This document shows, in pieces, positions 53,900 through 64,000 of a stretch of DNA of 64,000 nt. Position 1 is the first letter of the stretch; the number at the start of each line of letters is the position of its first letter. The notes under the pieces were generated by a model. It saw nothing but the letters and a program-made list of their open reading frames with translations, was not told the origin of the DNA and searched no databases. The stretch comes from Xiphophorus maculatus (lineage: Eukaryota; Chordata; Actinopteri; Cyprinodontiformes; Poeciliidae): contig NC_036444.1 of the NCBI RefSeq assembly GCF_002775205.1, positions 5,312,501 through 5,376,500 on the forward strand, given 5' to 3'. Both the position numbers and the translations under genes were made by a program.

Positions 53900-55280
53900 A
53901 ATGGTCTCTGGAAGTGAGACAGAACCGATCTGGGCTTCTGGAAGTTAGAAAGCTGCGGTAAAAAAAATAGCTGAATCATGGCAGGACTCGGACTCTCGGC
54001 CCGAGTCTCTGCAGGTCTCAGCCCTGCATCAACATGTTTACAGTCTGCAGGTCACCATGACGCCGCCGGTCCGATGAACGACCCCAGCAACAGGTCGGAT
54101 CGTGTTTCCCTGAGACAAACAGGAAGTCAGCTGGGGAGAGATGATCCCTCTGAGGATTCCTGCAGGAGTTTATTACTCTGAAACAGGATAGGAAAAACTT
54201 CTCCTGATAGGAACCTGGAGAAGTTCATCAGTTTGAAATCAAACTGACAAATTATCTAACAAAAACAATATATAAGAAGAAGCATGAGGCTCCTTAAAAT
54301 GTCCTGGTGGACGGTTGTGTTGACTTTAGAAAACCCAGAGGACCAGAACCAGGAGACCATATGGCACCCAACATGGATTCTGCTCCTCTCCGCTTCTCCT
54401 CGTACAACAACATATTAGGGCCACTGGAGACCGTTAAAAAAAGGAAGATCAAATTTTTCAAAATCTCAGAAACTTTCTAGAAAAATTACAGAAATTGCAG
54501 AGTTTGAAAAGTCAAAACTTTTCAACTTTTGAAACTCAAAACAGGTTCTCTCTTCTTCTTCCTTCCACTAGATTTTCTGTGAATATGCTTGAAAACAGAA
54601 CTAATCAACTTTTTCAGCAATGACTTTCTGTGGCTCCTTATCAGGATGCAGATGGATGACCCAGGTGCCTTAAGTGTCCAATAATATTATTTTTCTAAAT
54701 ATTCTCATTTTCTGAGACGGGATTTTGTGTTTCTACTATCTGTAAACCATAAACATTAAAATTACAATAAATAAAAGTTTGGAATGTATCACTAAGCATT
54801 ATGATTCGGTATAATATGCGAGTTTCAATTTCTGTTCTAGTTGATAATGAGGTCGGATTTTTCAGTTTTCAGATTTTTTATTTAATTTTTCTATTTTATC
54901 CAAATCATATGGTCATTATAGGTAGAAAAGGGAGGTGTAAATTTCCGCCAAACAACTCAGAAATTCTGAGATTAATTCTAGAAAAACTTAAAATCTCTGA
55001 GTTCAAAAGCGTAAAATTTTAAGAAAAAAAAACCACGAATATTTCTGGAAATTTTCTGAGTTTCAAAATTTCTAATTTTTTTATTTGTCTTATAATCAAA
55101 ATCAAACTGATTTATTTTCCAATAAATTAATTTGCTGCGGATGAAGCGGTGCTGTTCTGGTTTAACTGGCGCATCTCAGTCAGGTCCAAAACAATCTGCT
55201 TCAGGAAAATCAGCTGGATCCTGTTCTAGTTGATCCCGATAAGAACCGAACCTCGGTAGTAACAGGTAAGACCTGACACT
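53900..55280. other. Intergenic/intronic DNA upstream of chst8 coding exons
   Basis: No gene recognised. Two stretches (54,430-54,550 and 54,920-55,085) and one at 51,540-51,720 share A-rich words such as AAATTTCCGCC, TCTGAGATTAAT and GAGTTTGAAAAGTC, a further dispersed repeat. Confidence 0.45.
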
Positions 55281-55283
55281 CAC

Positions 55284-55420
55284 CTGAATCCCGGATCGGC
55301 TCCAAGTTCGGGTCCGGCATGGACCCTGTGCGCCGGGTGCTCCGCTCTGGGTCAATGATGATGAAAAATAACCCTGACAGAACCGAACAGAACCAGGAAC
55401 CGGTGTCGGTTCGATGAAAG
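55284..55420 (-). other. chst8: Candidate first (5' UTR) exon of chst8
   Basis: On the - strand a CpG-containing block ends in a strong donor, GGGATTCAG-GTGAGT, at 55,284. The next recognised acceptor on that strand is the chst8 exon at 50,389 (TGTCCTCAG). It contains an ATG at 55,320 that would be out of frame with the sulfotransferase. The TSS is unknown. It rests only on the splice site and position. Confidence 0.4.
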
Positions 55421-55694
55421 CCCTCTGGAAAAGGATCGATAACGCCCGAAGTTCCGGATCACAACTGGATTTCCACGGAGGATCAAACCGAACATCAAGC
55501 TACAGAGGAGAAGACACTGACCGGAAGTTTACTACCGGTCCCTTCGCAATAAAAGTCAACCATAAATCCGCTGCAGACCTGAAACAGTTAAATCTCCAGA
55601 TGATCCAGAACTTCTCAGAACTTGTAATGATTTTCAGGTTCCTTCACTGGTCCACGATCCGATTCAATTCCAGACATGAAATAATTTATTTTTT

Positions 55695-55830
55695 AAAGGT
55701 TTTATTGGCTCTAGTGGCCTTTATTTGAAAGTAGTTCGACAGGAAACAGGGTAATGAGAAAGGGGGAAGACATGCGACCACCGTCCTCGGTTGTGCTTTG
55801 CCCCTGCGCCACCACAGCAACCCCATGAAA
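55695..55830 (-). mobile_element. Partial tRNA-derived SINE
   Basis: On the - strand: GGGGTTGCTGTGGTGGCGCA (A-box region), then GCATGTCTTCCCCC and CTGTTTCCTGTCGAAC. These match the tail of the SINE at 35.4-35.6 kb. The B-box part is deleted or diverged. Confidence 0.7.
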
Positions 55831-55839
55831 TAATATTAA

Positions 55840-57195
55840 TCATAATAATAACCTCTGGTTCAAACTACAGGAGCCACAAGATTAAAATAAAGTAATAAGA
55901 TAAAAAAAACACAACAATACTTTATTTTAGTTAAATAAATACATATTGAACTCACAACCAGCTCCCAGATCCAAACTAATTAGAAAACTTTTATGCTAGC
56001 GACCCTTCAGGCTTTTATTTTGTAGCAGCAACCGGAAGTGCAAACACGGACCGTTATTGCAGCAAATTGGCTTCAGCCTGAGGCAGCAGCTGCTTCTGAG
56101 GGTGTGTATATTTATATCTTTGGATCTTAGAGTTGTCACACAGAAGCTGTAACTTTTCTCTCGCAGTTTGACAGGTTTGGCAACATGGTGGCTGAGGACA
56201 ACTCGTTTTTCTTCACCTCAGATAGCATCAACACAGTTTCTAGCAGCTGGAGTCTGTAATTTGGGGACAGACACCTTCTAAAGACACATCGGTCTTTTCG
56301 GGACTAAGATCCGGTCCAAATGCAGAGGACCAGAACTTTTTGGAGTTATGAGTTAGGTCAAAGTTCAGCAACCTTTACGACCGCGTGAGCTACTTTTATC
56401 TTTGACCTACTCTCGCTAAACAAAATTTGTATAGAGCTACATACGTGAAAAAGTTAGTTATTTCAACAAAATCTACTGCAGGAATTTATTTTTAAATGAA
56501 CACAACAATTAATTAAAAGGGATATTTTTACCTCATGTTTTATGACATAATTGCCATTTATTTTTATTATTTCAGCTTAGGTCCAGTAGATTATATTTTT
56601 AAAAACATAAGTAAAATTTTACTGATTTTAAAACTATATATTTTTTTCTTTTTCCCTTTACTTACAAATGCATTTGTGTCTCTTTAATGAATTAATTTTT
56701 TCCTCATTTTCCCCACAACTCCATTTATTTCTATGTATAGCTGTGCTCATTTATGAGTACAGTGGTTCTGATCACAGAAATCCCCCAAAAATGAAAAAAA
56801 CAACAACAAAACAACTAAATGATTCCAGCTGTGATGATCAGTTTTCTTTCGCTTTGATTTTATTTCAAAACCTTCAGAGCAATATCTTAATAATAAAAAA
56901 TAAATATCTTCACGTAGTTCACAGTTTATTTTTCTCCGTCTGACAGATCCGCTGTTCAGTCAAAAGCTTCCTCCTGATGGACACAGAGAAACAAGATCAG
57001 AGTGAACAACATTTTAAATAAGCAAAAAAAAAAGGGGAGAGACTAATTCACAGAAAAACCCATTTTGTAGAAAAAAAACAATGTTACTGTTAGGAAATGT
57101 CTCAACTGGATCAAAATCTGGAACATCTGGGACAAGATTCAGGTTGGAGAAAATGTCTCTCCTGATTGCTTCCTGCTCCTAAAAGCTGTTATTCT
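55840..57195. other. Intergenic DNA
   Basis: No gene recognised. It is AT-rich with poly-A and poly-T runs. Confidence 0.4.
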
Positions 57196-57420
57196 AACAT
57201 ACGTGTTAAATTCGAGGCCCGGGGCCAAATTTGGTCCGCCGAAACTTTTTATGTGGCCATTTAGAAATGACATCAATCAGTATCTCCAAGTCTTTTGTTC
57301 AAATTCACGCAAAATCAACAGATGCCCGCATTTTTTGCTAGTTCATTACAAATTTTGTGCAAAAATGGTCAAAAACATTGTGTGTAAGTTATGCTAACTG
57401 TAATGAAGACTGAAGCTGGT
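57195..57420. repeat. hAT-like fragment (GAGGCCCGGGGCC family)
   Basis: GTTAAATTCGAGGCCCGGGG, CCAAATTTGGTCCGCC and TGTGGCCATTTAGAAATGAC are words of a common fish hAT end. No matching second end is seen. Confidence 0.45.
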
Positions 57421-58084
57421 TCAGTTGTGGATAAACAATCACTCCAGGGTGTCGGGTTAGAACAGCTGATATATATGTTCAGGTGAGTTAGTGAAAGAAG
57501 AGAATGTCCAAGTCCAGAATTGAGCTTTACTTGTTTTTAATTAGCTCGGGAGGTTCAGCCATACATATAAGGGCACTTGTGTGTGTGGTGCGTGTGTGTG
57601 TGGTTTCATTCAATGGACGCACACAATAGAAAGAGGTTATGAACGAAGTCAGCCTTGAGAACCGCAACACTCTACTCAAAACAAGCTGTAACAAATATGA
57701 ACATGAAGCCACCCAGTGGCTGAAATAAAATACTGCACCTAAAATACTTTGATGAAGAAACCTAAACTAGAGGGCTGAAAACAAATAATTAAGTCTTTTG
57801 TACACTAACTCTTACCAGCAGGTGGCAGTATTTCTTATTTTTATGACACGAAGGCCTCAGATTTTCTAGATATTAAGTTATTGTCAGCAATCGATATGGC
57901 AAGTAACAAAAAGTCACATTTACTGTCATATCAAAGCACAAATGTTGCAAAATGTCAAAATCTTTGCTTTTAATTGTAAAAAAAATAAATCACAAAATTC
58001 TGGAGGGACTAATCAATGCAAAAATAAGTTCAATATTATTTAATTTTAACAAGTATGCAATGGATGCACAGACAGCTACTAATT
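57421..58084. other. Intergenic DNA and bcl2l12 3' UTR
   Basis: A TG-rich microsatellite lies at about 57,580-57,605. No canonical AATAAA is seen on the - strand near the bcl2l12 stop, but ATTAAA variants occur at the complements of 58,039-58,044 and about 57,969. Confidence 0.4.
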
Positions 58085-60276
58085 TCAGTAATCAAACCGG
58101 ATCAGAACCACCCCTCTTACCCAGCCTCCTTGCTGCTGGACCCAGCCTGCGTGGTTCTCTGCGATGTATCGGGCTCCAAAGTTCTGTATCGCCCTGCGGT
58201 GGACCACAGTGACGGAGGACAGTCTGCTGGTCACCTCAAAGGCCCAGGCGATCCTCTGCTTCTGGACCAGACCGTCTGGGCATGCAGCCTGGCCCGGTGG
58301 CGCCACCAGGTTCTGCATGATGCACGTCAGCTTCTCAAACAGGTTGTAGTCCAGGTTCTGGAGCTGCTGCTGCAGGGCCGGGTTCTGTTGGAGCTGAGCG
58401 GGAAAAGAAACTGTGGTTAAAACAGAGTTTTGTCCTGTGTTTTGGTTCTGGTTCTGGTTCAGAACACACCTTCACATTAATGTCATCTCCAAGTGTTATC
58501 ATCAGCTCGACGAGTCTCTGGATGATCTCTGCAGCAACACAAGAAACCGATCAGAACCTTCACCATCTAGACCAGGGATCAGCAACCTTTTCCATTCAAA
58601 GAGACACTTTTGCCCCCGTTGCTACAAAATAAAATTAATCTAGAACTGCAAAAAACGATATTCCAAATATATACTACATAAAATGTTTGATTTTGTTAGC
58701 TTTCATAACACTAAAATTTGAAATTTATTTCCAATTTCAGATTCTGGTTCAAAACAAATCTTGTGCCATTTAAGAAAAATAAACTGTAGGATAAGTTGAG
58801 CCTCTTCTATAAATTTTCATGATGAAGAAAGATAGGTAGTGGGAATGCAAACAATTGACTTATGATTAATTGTCGATTAATGGTTTATTAGATTAAAATC
58901 GGCTCGATTAACTAATGACGTCCGCCTTAGACCTTTTTTTTAGTGTTGTAGTTCGGCCGCCTATCCAGCAGAGGACGCCGCTGGTCAGCCGTTGGTCAAC
59001 TTATTAACCGATAACTAGGTAGCATAGCTTGAAGCTAGCTACTTTTTGAAGCCTGTTGTAGATATTATAAGAACATTAAAAACTTAGGGATGAAAAAATG
59101 AAATAACTAGAATAGGATGCAGCCAAATTAAGGCGCACTTTCGTGGTGGAGGAGCCAAAGTCATAACTACACCTGACCAAGCATCAGGGCTACAGCCGGA
59201 TAGCAATCAATACCTACAAAGCTCTACCATTAGCATACAGTGTGTTTGTGGTTTTGGCACACAGAACATATCAGTAATGTTACACCATAGGTACATAAAT
59301 TAATAATATGTTTAATTAATTAAAATCAATCCATAATGGCAACCTGAAAAAAAGCTAACATTTCTTTAATTCAGAAGAGAACAGAAAGTAGTCTCTCTTC
59401 ACAGTTAAAATGACAGTAAATGAACATACAGACAATGTCTACGTGTTTGTTTTGTTTTTTGAATTAAGTCAGCTTTTTTAACCAGCTCAAGAAAAATACA
59501 GTCAGTAATTGTGTTTAGCACAAGAAGTGTATCGTGCCGTGAGAACTAGGCTTAAAGTGTAAGTTGATTTTTAGATTGTTTTGTGTTGTAACACTATGAA
59601 ACCTTTGCAAAAGTTCTGTAAATTAATATTATTGCTGTTTAGCAGCAGGACAAGGGCAGAGTTAGCTGTGGTGGTGTTGTTAAATCCCAGAGAATCGGTT
59701 AAAAGTGCAGCTACTGTCCGGGTAGCTGAGGGTATTTTTTTTTACAGTCTCACCATCTTGTGTCGGGAGGTTCTGCTCGGTGATCGGTGCCGACTCAGCA
59801 ATCTTCGCCAGCTGCCTCGGGACATTCTGGGCTGTGTAGCAATCCGAAGTTTCGTTACAGATGTCAAAGTTTTTCTTTTTAAAATATAATCAGTTTCATA
59901 GCAAAAATAATCTAAAACCATGTTACTATGGAAACACAGTCATACAGAGGTGCTACCTGCTGCAATAGGAAGCAGACAACTGCTGGAAACATCTGGGATG
60001 ATTTATTTTTTGTAAAAAGTTGCTGCATGAACACTCAGCAGCTTCTGGAGAATGTTTCTGACCTTTTTTTGCAGACCCAGAACGATCTAAGGAGTCAGAC
60101 TCTATATCCAAGGAGGGTGTTCGAAGAATCAATATTTTATCTGGTTTGCGGGGTGACGGGGCTGAAGGCCTCTCTGGTACTTCTGGTCCTTGGAAATACA
60201 CCACTGGAGGTGACCTGAGGTTGCAGTATTTCTCCACCAGCCGCAACACTTTGTCATGATCCTGCAGACTCTCCAT
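58085..60276 (-). CDS. bcl2l12: Bcl-2-like protein 12 (bcl2l12-like), 3 coding exons
   Basis: Atypical Bcl-2 family protein; in mammals it restrains apoptosis (effector caspases, p53). Coding exons on the - strand: 60276-60063, 58528-58470 and 58393-58085. They join in phase (214+59+309 nt) to 193 aa, shorter than human (about 334). The ATG follows acceptor TTCTGCAG-GTGAAC. The C-terminal half aligns with BCL2L12: EIIQRLVELM, then DDINVKLQQNPALQQQLQNL (human EVINQKLASDPALRSKLVRL), and a BH2-like GWVQQQGGW at residues 174-182 (human PWIQAHGGW). The N-terminal part has a Ser/Pro-rich stretch and LRTPSLDIESDSLD, a possible phosphorylation region. The donor after exon 1 (AAAAAAAG-GTCAGA) is weak, so an unseen extra exon is possible. 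The gene is in tandem with chst8. Confidence 0.85.
58850..59010. repeat. Fragment of the TAGGGATGCAAA hAT-like family
   Basis: GGGAATGCAAACAATTGACT to TTCGGCCGCC..CAGCAGAGGACGCCGCTGGTC matches the left half of the 36.97-kb reference element. It lies in the bcl2l12 intron between coding exons 1 and 2. Confidence 0.65.
59011..59950. other. bcl2l12 intron, remainder
   Basis: No element or exon recognised. The open frame at 59,581-59,889 (+) has no recognisable product and no splice support. Confidence 0.4.
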
Positions 60277-60346
60277 GTTCACCTGCAGAAGACGGAGCAG
60301 AAAACATTTCATTTTTCCACATGTCCAGCCTGTTCTGACCCTTCCC

Positions 60347-60787
60347 CAGTGTTGCCAGATTGGGTGGGTTTCCTGCTGCTAAACAGCTTTGGGCGGGTTG
60401 TGAAAATGTGGGCCTCTTTTCACATTTGGGAATTTTTAGAAAATATTTAGAAGAAATTTCTTTCTAAATTGTTATATCAGAATATGTTGAATGTGACATG
60501 ATCAATGATTAGTAAATGGAGTATTAGCGGCGATATGGGCTTAGGATTTTATCACAATATTTTGTGGTACTATTTTGATCATAAAAATCATGATAAAAAC
60601 AATTTATTCCTTATTTTTTAGGTAACTTTATGGCTGTGTGGCACAACATTCATAGCATCACAAGATGCTACTTAAGTGTGATTTATTATTCAGTTATTAA
60701 CATGAGTTTCATTAGAGTTTGAGTTTCTTTTTAGGTTGGGTGGGTTTCATGTTATGGGGTTGAAAACTGTTAGACCTGGCAACCCTG
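60347..60787. mobile_element. MITE with CAGTGTTGCCAG ends
   Basis: Ends CAGTGTTGCCAGAT and GACCTGGCAACCCTG are inverted repeats. The right half (AACATGAGTTTCATTAGAG..) recurs at about 16,440-16,545, where it also ends in CTGGCAACAG. It lies in the first bcl2l12 intron, about 65 bp from the acceptor of coding exon 1. Flanking 8-mers match only 5 of 8, so no duplication is claimed. Confidence 0.65.
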
Positions 60788-61221
60788 CTCCTCTCATCCA
60801 TACATTAAGTATGTTTTATTCCAGTTGACAGGATTTTAAACTTTAGCCTCATATTTCTGAACTTTTCCTCGAGCAGCTGGAACAGCAGCTGCAACACGTT
60901 CAACTATCCTAAACCAGCCAGCAGAACAAATCACTGCTTTTTTTGCCAACACACCCGGTAAAATGATTTTTTTCATAACTAGTAGTAGTACTAGTATTGG
61001 CTTTTACTTTTTAAAAAAAAAAAAAAAAACCCTAAGCGGTGAAACATAAAGTGTTTGTCTAAAATTAAGTTCCTGCTCCAACGTTTTAGTTTCACTTTCC
61101 ACAGAAACAACACAAAAGCACCTGAACGCGCCTAAACGCCCCAGAAAACGCGTCCGTACTCAATAAAACACACAGGTGTGTCTTTATTGGGGTCCGAAAC
61201 CGAACCAGAACCAGAACTCAC

Positions 61222-61290
61222 CTTTGAAGCCGCTACTTCAAGCCGCTGGACGCTGTACTTCCTGAAGTACGCTTACGGCCACTGGGTGGC
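61222..61290 (-). other. bcl2l12: bcl2l12 5' UTR exon and promoter
   Basis: On the - strand a GC-rich block with an ETS-like CAGGAAGT and several CpGs ends in a strong donor, CTTCAAAG-GTGAGT, at 61,222. Spliced to the acceptor at 60,283 it gives a short leader and then the ATG at 60,276. The upstream limit is unknown. Confidence 0.55.
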
Positions 61291-61496
61291 GCTGCAGCCC
61301 TTTAGATTCGCTTCATTCCTGACAGGTAACGGTCAGGTAACACCATGAAGCAGAGGGTGGGACGAATATGATCTTTTCATGCAGTTTAAACTATTTTTAT
61401 CATTAAAACCTCCGTCTTTGGGGGCGCCACTGAAATTTAACTTAAACTGTGCAACAGCTTTTTTTCTTTGTCACTGAGCCTGATTTCAGTTTAAGC

Positions 61497-63537
61497 CAGG
61501 GGCGATTCTAGGATCTGACCTTTAGGGCTGCTTAGCCCCCAGCAGGTCTAATATATATATAGTATATATAAATATATATATCTGTATATATATATAATGG
61601 TCTTTACTGTTTTCTTTAGAGGCTGGTTCTAGACCAAATTTACCACAGGGGACAGTGTAGTCAGTGTTTGTTTATGGAGAAAACAAAGAATTAAACACAA
61701 ACACAGCAATATTTCATCATTTAATAATGTGAACCAAAGAGCTGATTGTGTCTCCAGATTCAGATCCTGATCCAGCAGGTGGAAAGTGTGATCCTATCTC
61801 AATACAGCAGCTAAAAGTACAGCACTATAATTTTTATTCATTGTTAAAATAAAATTGTGAAGGTTGAAAAAATATCTACCACTGAATATTTAAAAAAGAC
61901 ATTTATTTAGAATAATTTCTTTAGAATCGCCACTGATTTACACCCAGAGGTGGGTAAGGTACAAAATAATTTTACTCTGGTAAAAAGTAAACATTGAAGA
62001 AATGTTACTATTTTAAGGACTAAAATGACAATAATTCATATAACAAACAAAAATAACAGTCAGACAAAATAGTTTTCAAAATCAGTTTCTTTCAATAAAA
62101 AACACTTATAACACTTTAATAAAAGCTGCAGGTGTGTGTCTGGTGAATCTTTGGTTAAAACATGTTTGTTTTTCATTCAAAGGGTAGAAAAGATAGAAAT
62201 TTTACTCAAGTAAAAGTAGAAATACTTTAAAATATAATTACTCAAAGTACTGCGCACTAAATATACTCCTAAAAGTAGGTTTGTTTATTTTCAAATAATT
62301 ACTCAAGTTTCTACAAACTCTCAGACTTCAGTTCTCTACTCAGCCAGCAGGGGGCAGCAGAGCGTCTGCTGGCTTTAATCTTTAATCTCTCATTTCAGGG
62401 ATTAAAAGGTTGTCAAAACGTCACCATCAGGAATCCCCACTTCTCCACCTTAATCCCAATCTGAACCAGAGAGATGAGGCTTCATGTTGTGGGTCCAGAT
62501 GGACAGAACCGGGCCGCGCCGCAGTAACGCTGCGTCTCAGCAGTTAATCCTGCTGCTCGTTGCATGACGTCTTTATACTCTTGTTGTTTTCCGTCAAAAG
62601 AGCTTAAAGAGTCCAGAGGGAGATTCAACACACACAACTGGACATGTGTCTTAAAAGGACATTTATTAAAACTCAATATCTATTTTGTTCAGTTTTAGCT
62701 GCGTTATATTTAACAATTACAAACGTTTTCAAAAGATTTTCTCAAAATGGAGAACCTGAAGGAGGCTGGTGCAAAAATTATGTTCAGATGGGAGCTGGAT
62801 GGAGTCAGAGGCAGATTACAGGACGACCAGCCGCCCAGAACCGACTGAGTGGACCGGGCCGTGGACCGGACAACCCGGCAGAGGAGTGGATGTGCTTCCC
62901 ACTGACAGTCGGGTTTAATTCTGAGGGGAAAAGTGGAAAAAAAAGAAAAGCGTTAGATAGATAATTTATATTAGTTATATCTGATTACTGCTTTAATCTG
63001 GCATCTTTAAGACTTTTTTCCTCCAACTTTATTCCCATGTGATTATTAATTTATTCTCGTAATATTATGACTTTATTCTTGCATCATTCCGACTTTATTC
63101 TGGTACCTTTACGACTTTTTCGCGAAATTACAACTTTTTTCTCATACAATCGCGAGTTTCTTCTATAAATTTGACTTTAATCCCGTATGATTATTACTTT
63201 ATTCTGGTAACGACATTATCTTAATTTTATTGCGATTATGTTCCTACTTTATTCTCGCATCATCAGGACTTTATTCTGGTAAAGTCGACCATGTAGCTGA
63301 CCTTAATATTTCCTGTGTTTTATTTTGGCCCTTATTGTTAAACTTAGTGTTGATGTGTGTATTATAGGCGTGTCTAACGGACAGTTATGTATCTGTTCAA
63401 TACGGGACGCACGTTTAACGGCCAAATACGGGACGACTCCGTATTTTACGAGATGGGCGGCGACCTGATTCAGGGGAGAAACAGTTTTAGGATGCCAAAG
63501 CTAAAGCGTCCCTAAAACAGGGCTAAAATCGCCACTG
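61497..63537. mobile_element. Composite hAT-like insertion with exact 8-bp target duplication
   Basis: Starts CAGGGGCGATTCTAG (61,497) and ends CTAAAATCGCCACTG (63,537), inverted repeats. GTTTAAGC flanks both sides exactly (61,489-61,496 and 63,538-63,545). Inside, a second right-type end TTTAGAATCGCCACTG lies at about 61,923-61,938. It is followed by AGAGGTGGGTAAGGTAC.., the left end of another fish hAT family (61,946 onward, with CTCAAGTAAAAGTAGAAATA). An AT microsatellite is at 61,550-61,600 and AATAAAGTC-type repeats lie at 63.0-63.3 kb. No transposase is recognised. Confidence 0.8.
62990..63290. repeat. Degenerate GACTTTATTCTCGTAAT tandem repeat
   Basis: About 20-nt units such as TATGACTTTATTCTTGCATC and GACTTTATTCTGGTA. 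Same family as at 45.84-46.06 kb. It lies inside the composite insertion. Confidence 0.75.
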
Positions 63538-63545
63538 GTTTAAGC

Positions 63546-64000
63546 CACAGAACCAAGATTATATCAAATCCTTCTTTCTCACTGAGGCTGACTCCTCCCG
63601 GCTGCTGTGTCGGCTGCTCTAAAACAAGCGCTCCTCTGTCAGTTTGCTTGCTGCTGGACTTTGTTTCACTTCCTTCATTTCCTATTTTATCAGCAGCACT
63701 TCCTCATTTTAGCACCACTATGTTCTGAGTTCTTGACTTCAGCAGGAGCTTCACAGCCTCCAACAGACCCGTTCAGTCCCAGAACCAGTTTAATGATAGA
63801 ACCAGTACAGCTGATCCAGCAGGTCCAGTAACGAGAGTGGCATGAACCTGGACGTCTCCCAGCAGCGGTTCTGACCTCTGGGTTTTTCCAGCGAAGGGCT
63901 CTGAAGATTTGGACCAGATGGCTGCAGGTACTGTTGTTTTTATCAAGTGGTGAGTTTTTTGTTAAAGGGACAGTTCAGCTTTATTTCTGATGAATCAAAG
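63546..64000. other. Unassigned DNA at the window end
   Basis: No recognised gene. One small exon-like block at about 63,892-63,927 has a good acceptor (GGGTTTTTCCAG), an ATGGCTGCAG and a following GTACTG donor-like site. It could be a 5' exon of a + strand gene beyond the window. Confidence 0.25.

Overview
The window is vertebrate nuclear DNA, almost certainly from a teleost fish. Genes are split into many short GT-AG exons. Introns and intergenic DNA are packed with fish-type mobile elements: a Rex1-like LINE, a 5'-truncated L1, tRNA-derived SINEs and many small hAT-like and TTAA-flanked non-autonomous DNA transposons. The order tbc1d15 - tph2 also matches human 12q21. I cannot name the species.

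Layout. (1) 1.0-15.4 kb, + strand: complete tbc1d15 (17 coding exons, about 655 aa), a Rab GTPase-activating protein. A 5'-truncated L1 sits in one intron and several hAT-like fragments in others. (2) 15.4-29.3 kb: no recognised gene. This is a dense repeat island: a CpG-rich duplicated module, a fold-back element, a 0.9-kb hAT-like element, nested tandem duplications, an unusual 57-bp minisatellite of about 17 units that is open on both strands, and a 1.2-kb near-perfect inverted repeat. (3) 29.4-32.6 kb, - strand: nearly full-length Rex1-like LINE with endonuclease and reverse transcriptase, broken by one frameshift. (4) 33.1-42.8 kb, + strand: complete tph2 (11 coding exons, 491 aa), the neuronal serotonin-synthesis enzyme, with a hAT insertion ending only 36 nt before an exon. 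(5) 43.9-55.4 kb, - strand: chst8-like GalNAc-4-O-sulfotransferase (3 coding exons including one of 41 nt), whose 3' UTR is formed by a TTAA-flanked transposon. (6) 52.1-53.8 kb: nest of piggyBac transposase and Rex1 fragments splitting an older repeat. (7) 58.0-61.3 kb, - strand: bcl2l12-like gene (3 coding exons plus a 5' UTR exon, 193 aa). (8) 61.5-63.5 kb: composite hAT-like insertion with an exact 8-bp target duplication.

The four host genes are not a functional pathway. They are a conserved pair (tbc1d15, tph2) next to two genes whose human counterparts lie on chromosome 19q13 (CHST8, BCL2L12). No CRISPR array, operon or microbial system is present. The most unusual structures are the dual-strand-open minisatellite with its progenitor units, the large inverted repeats, and transposons sitting exactly at host-gene processing signals.
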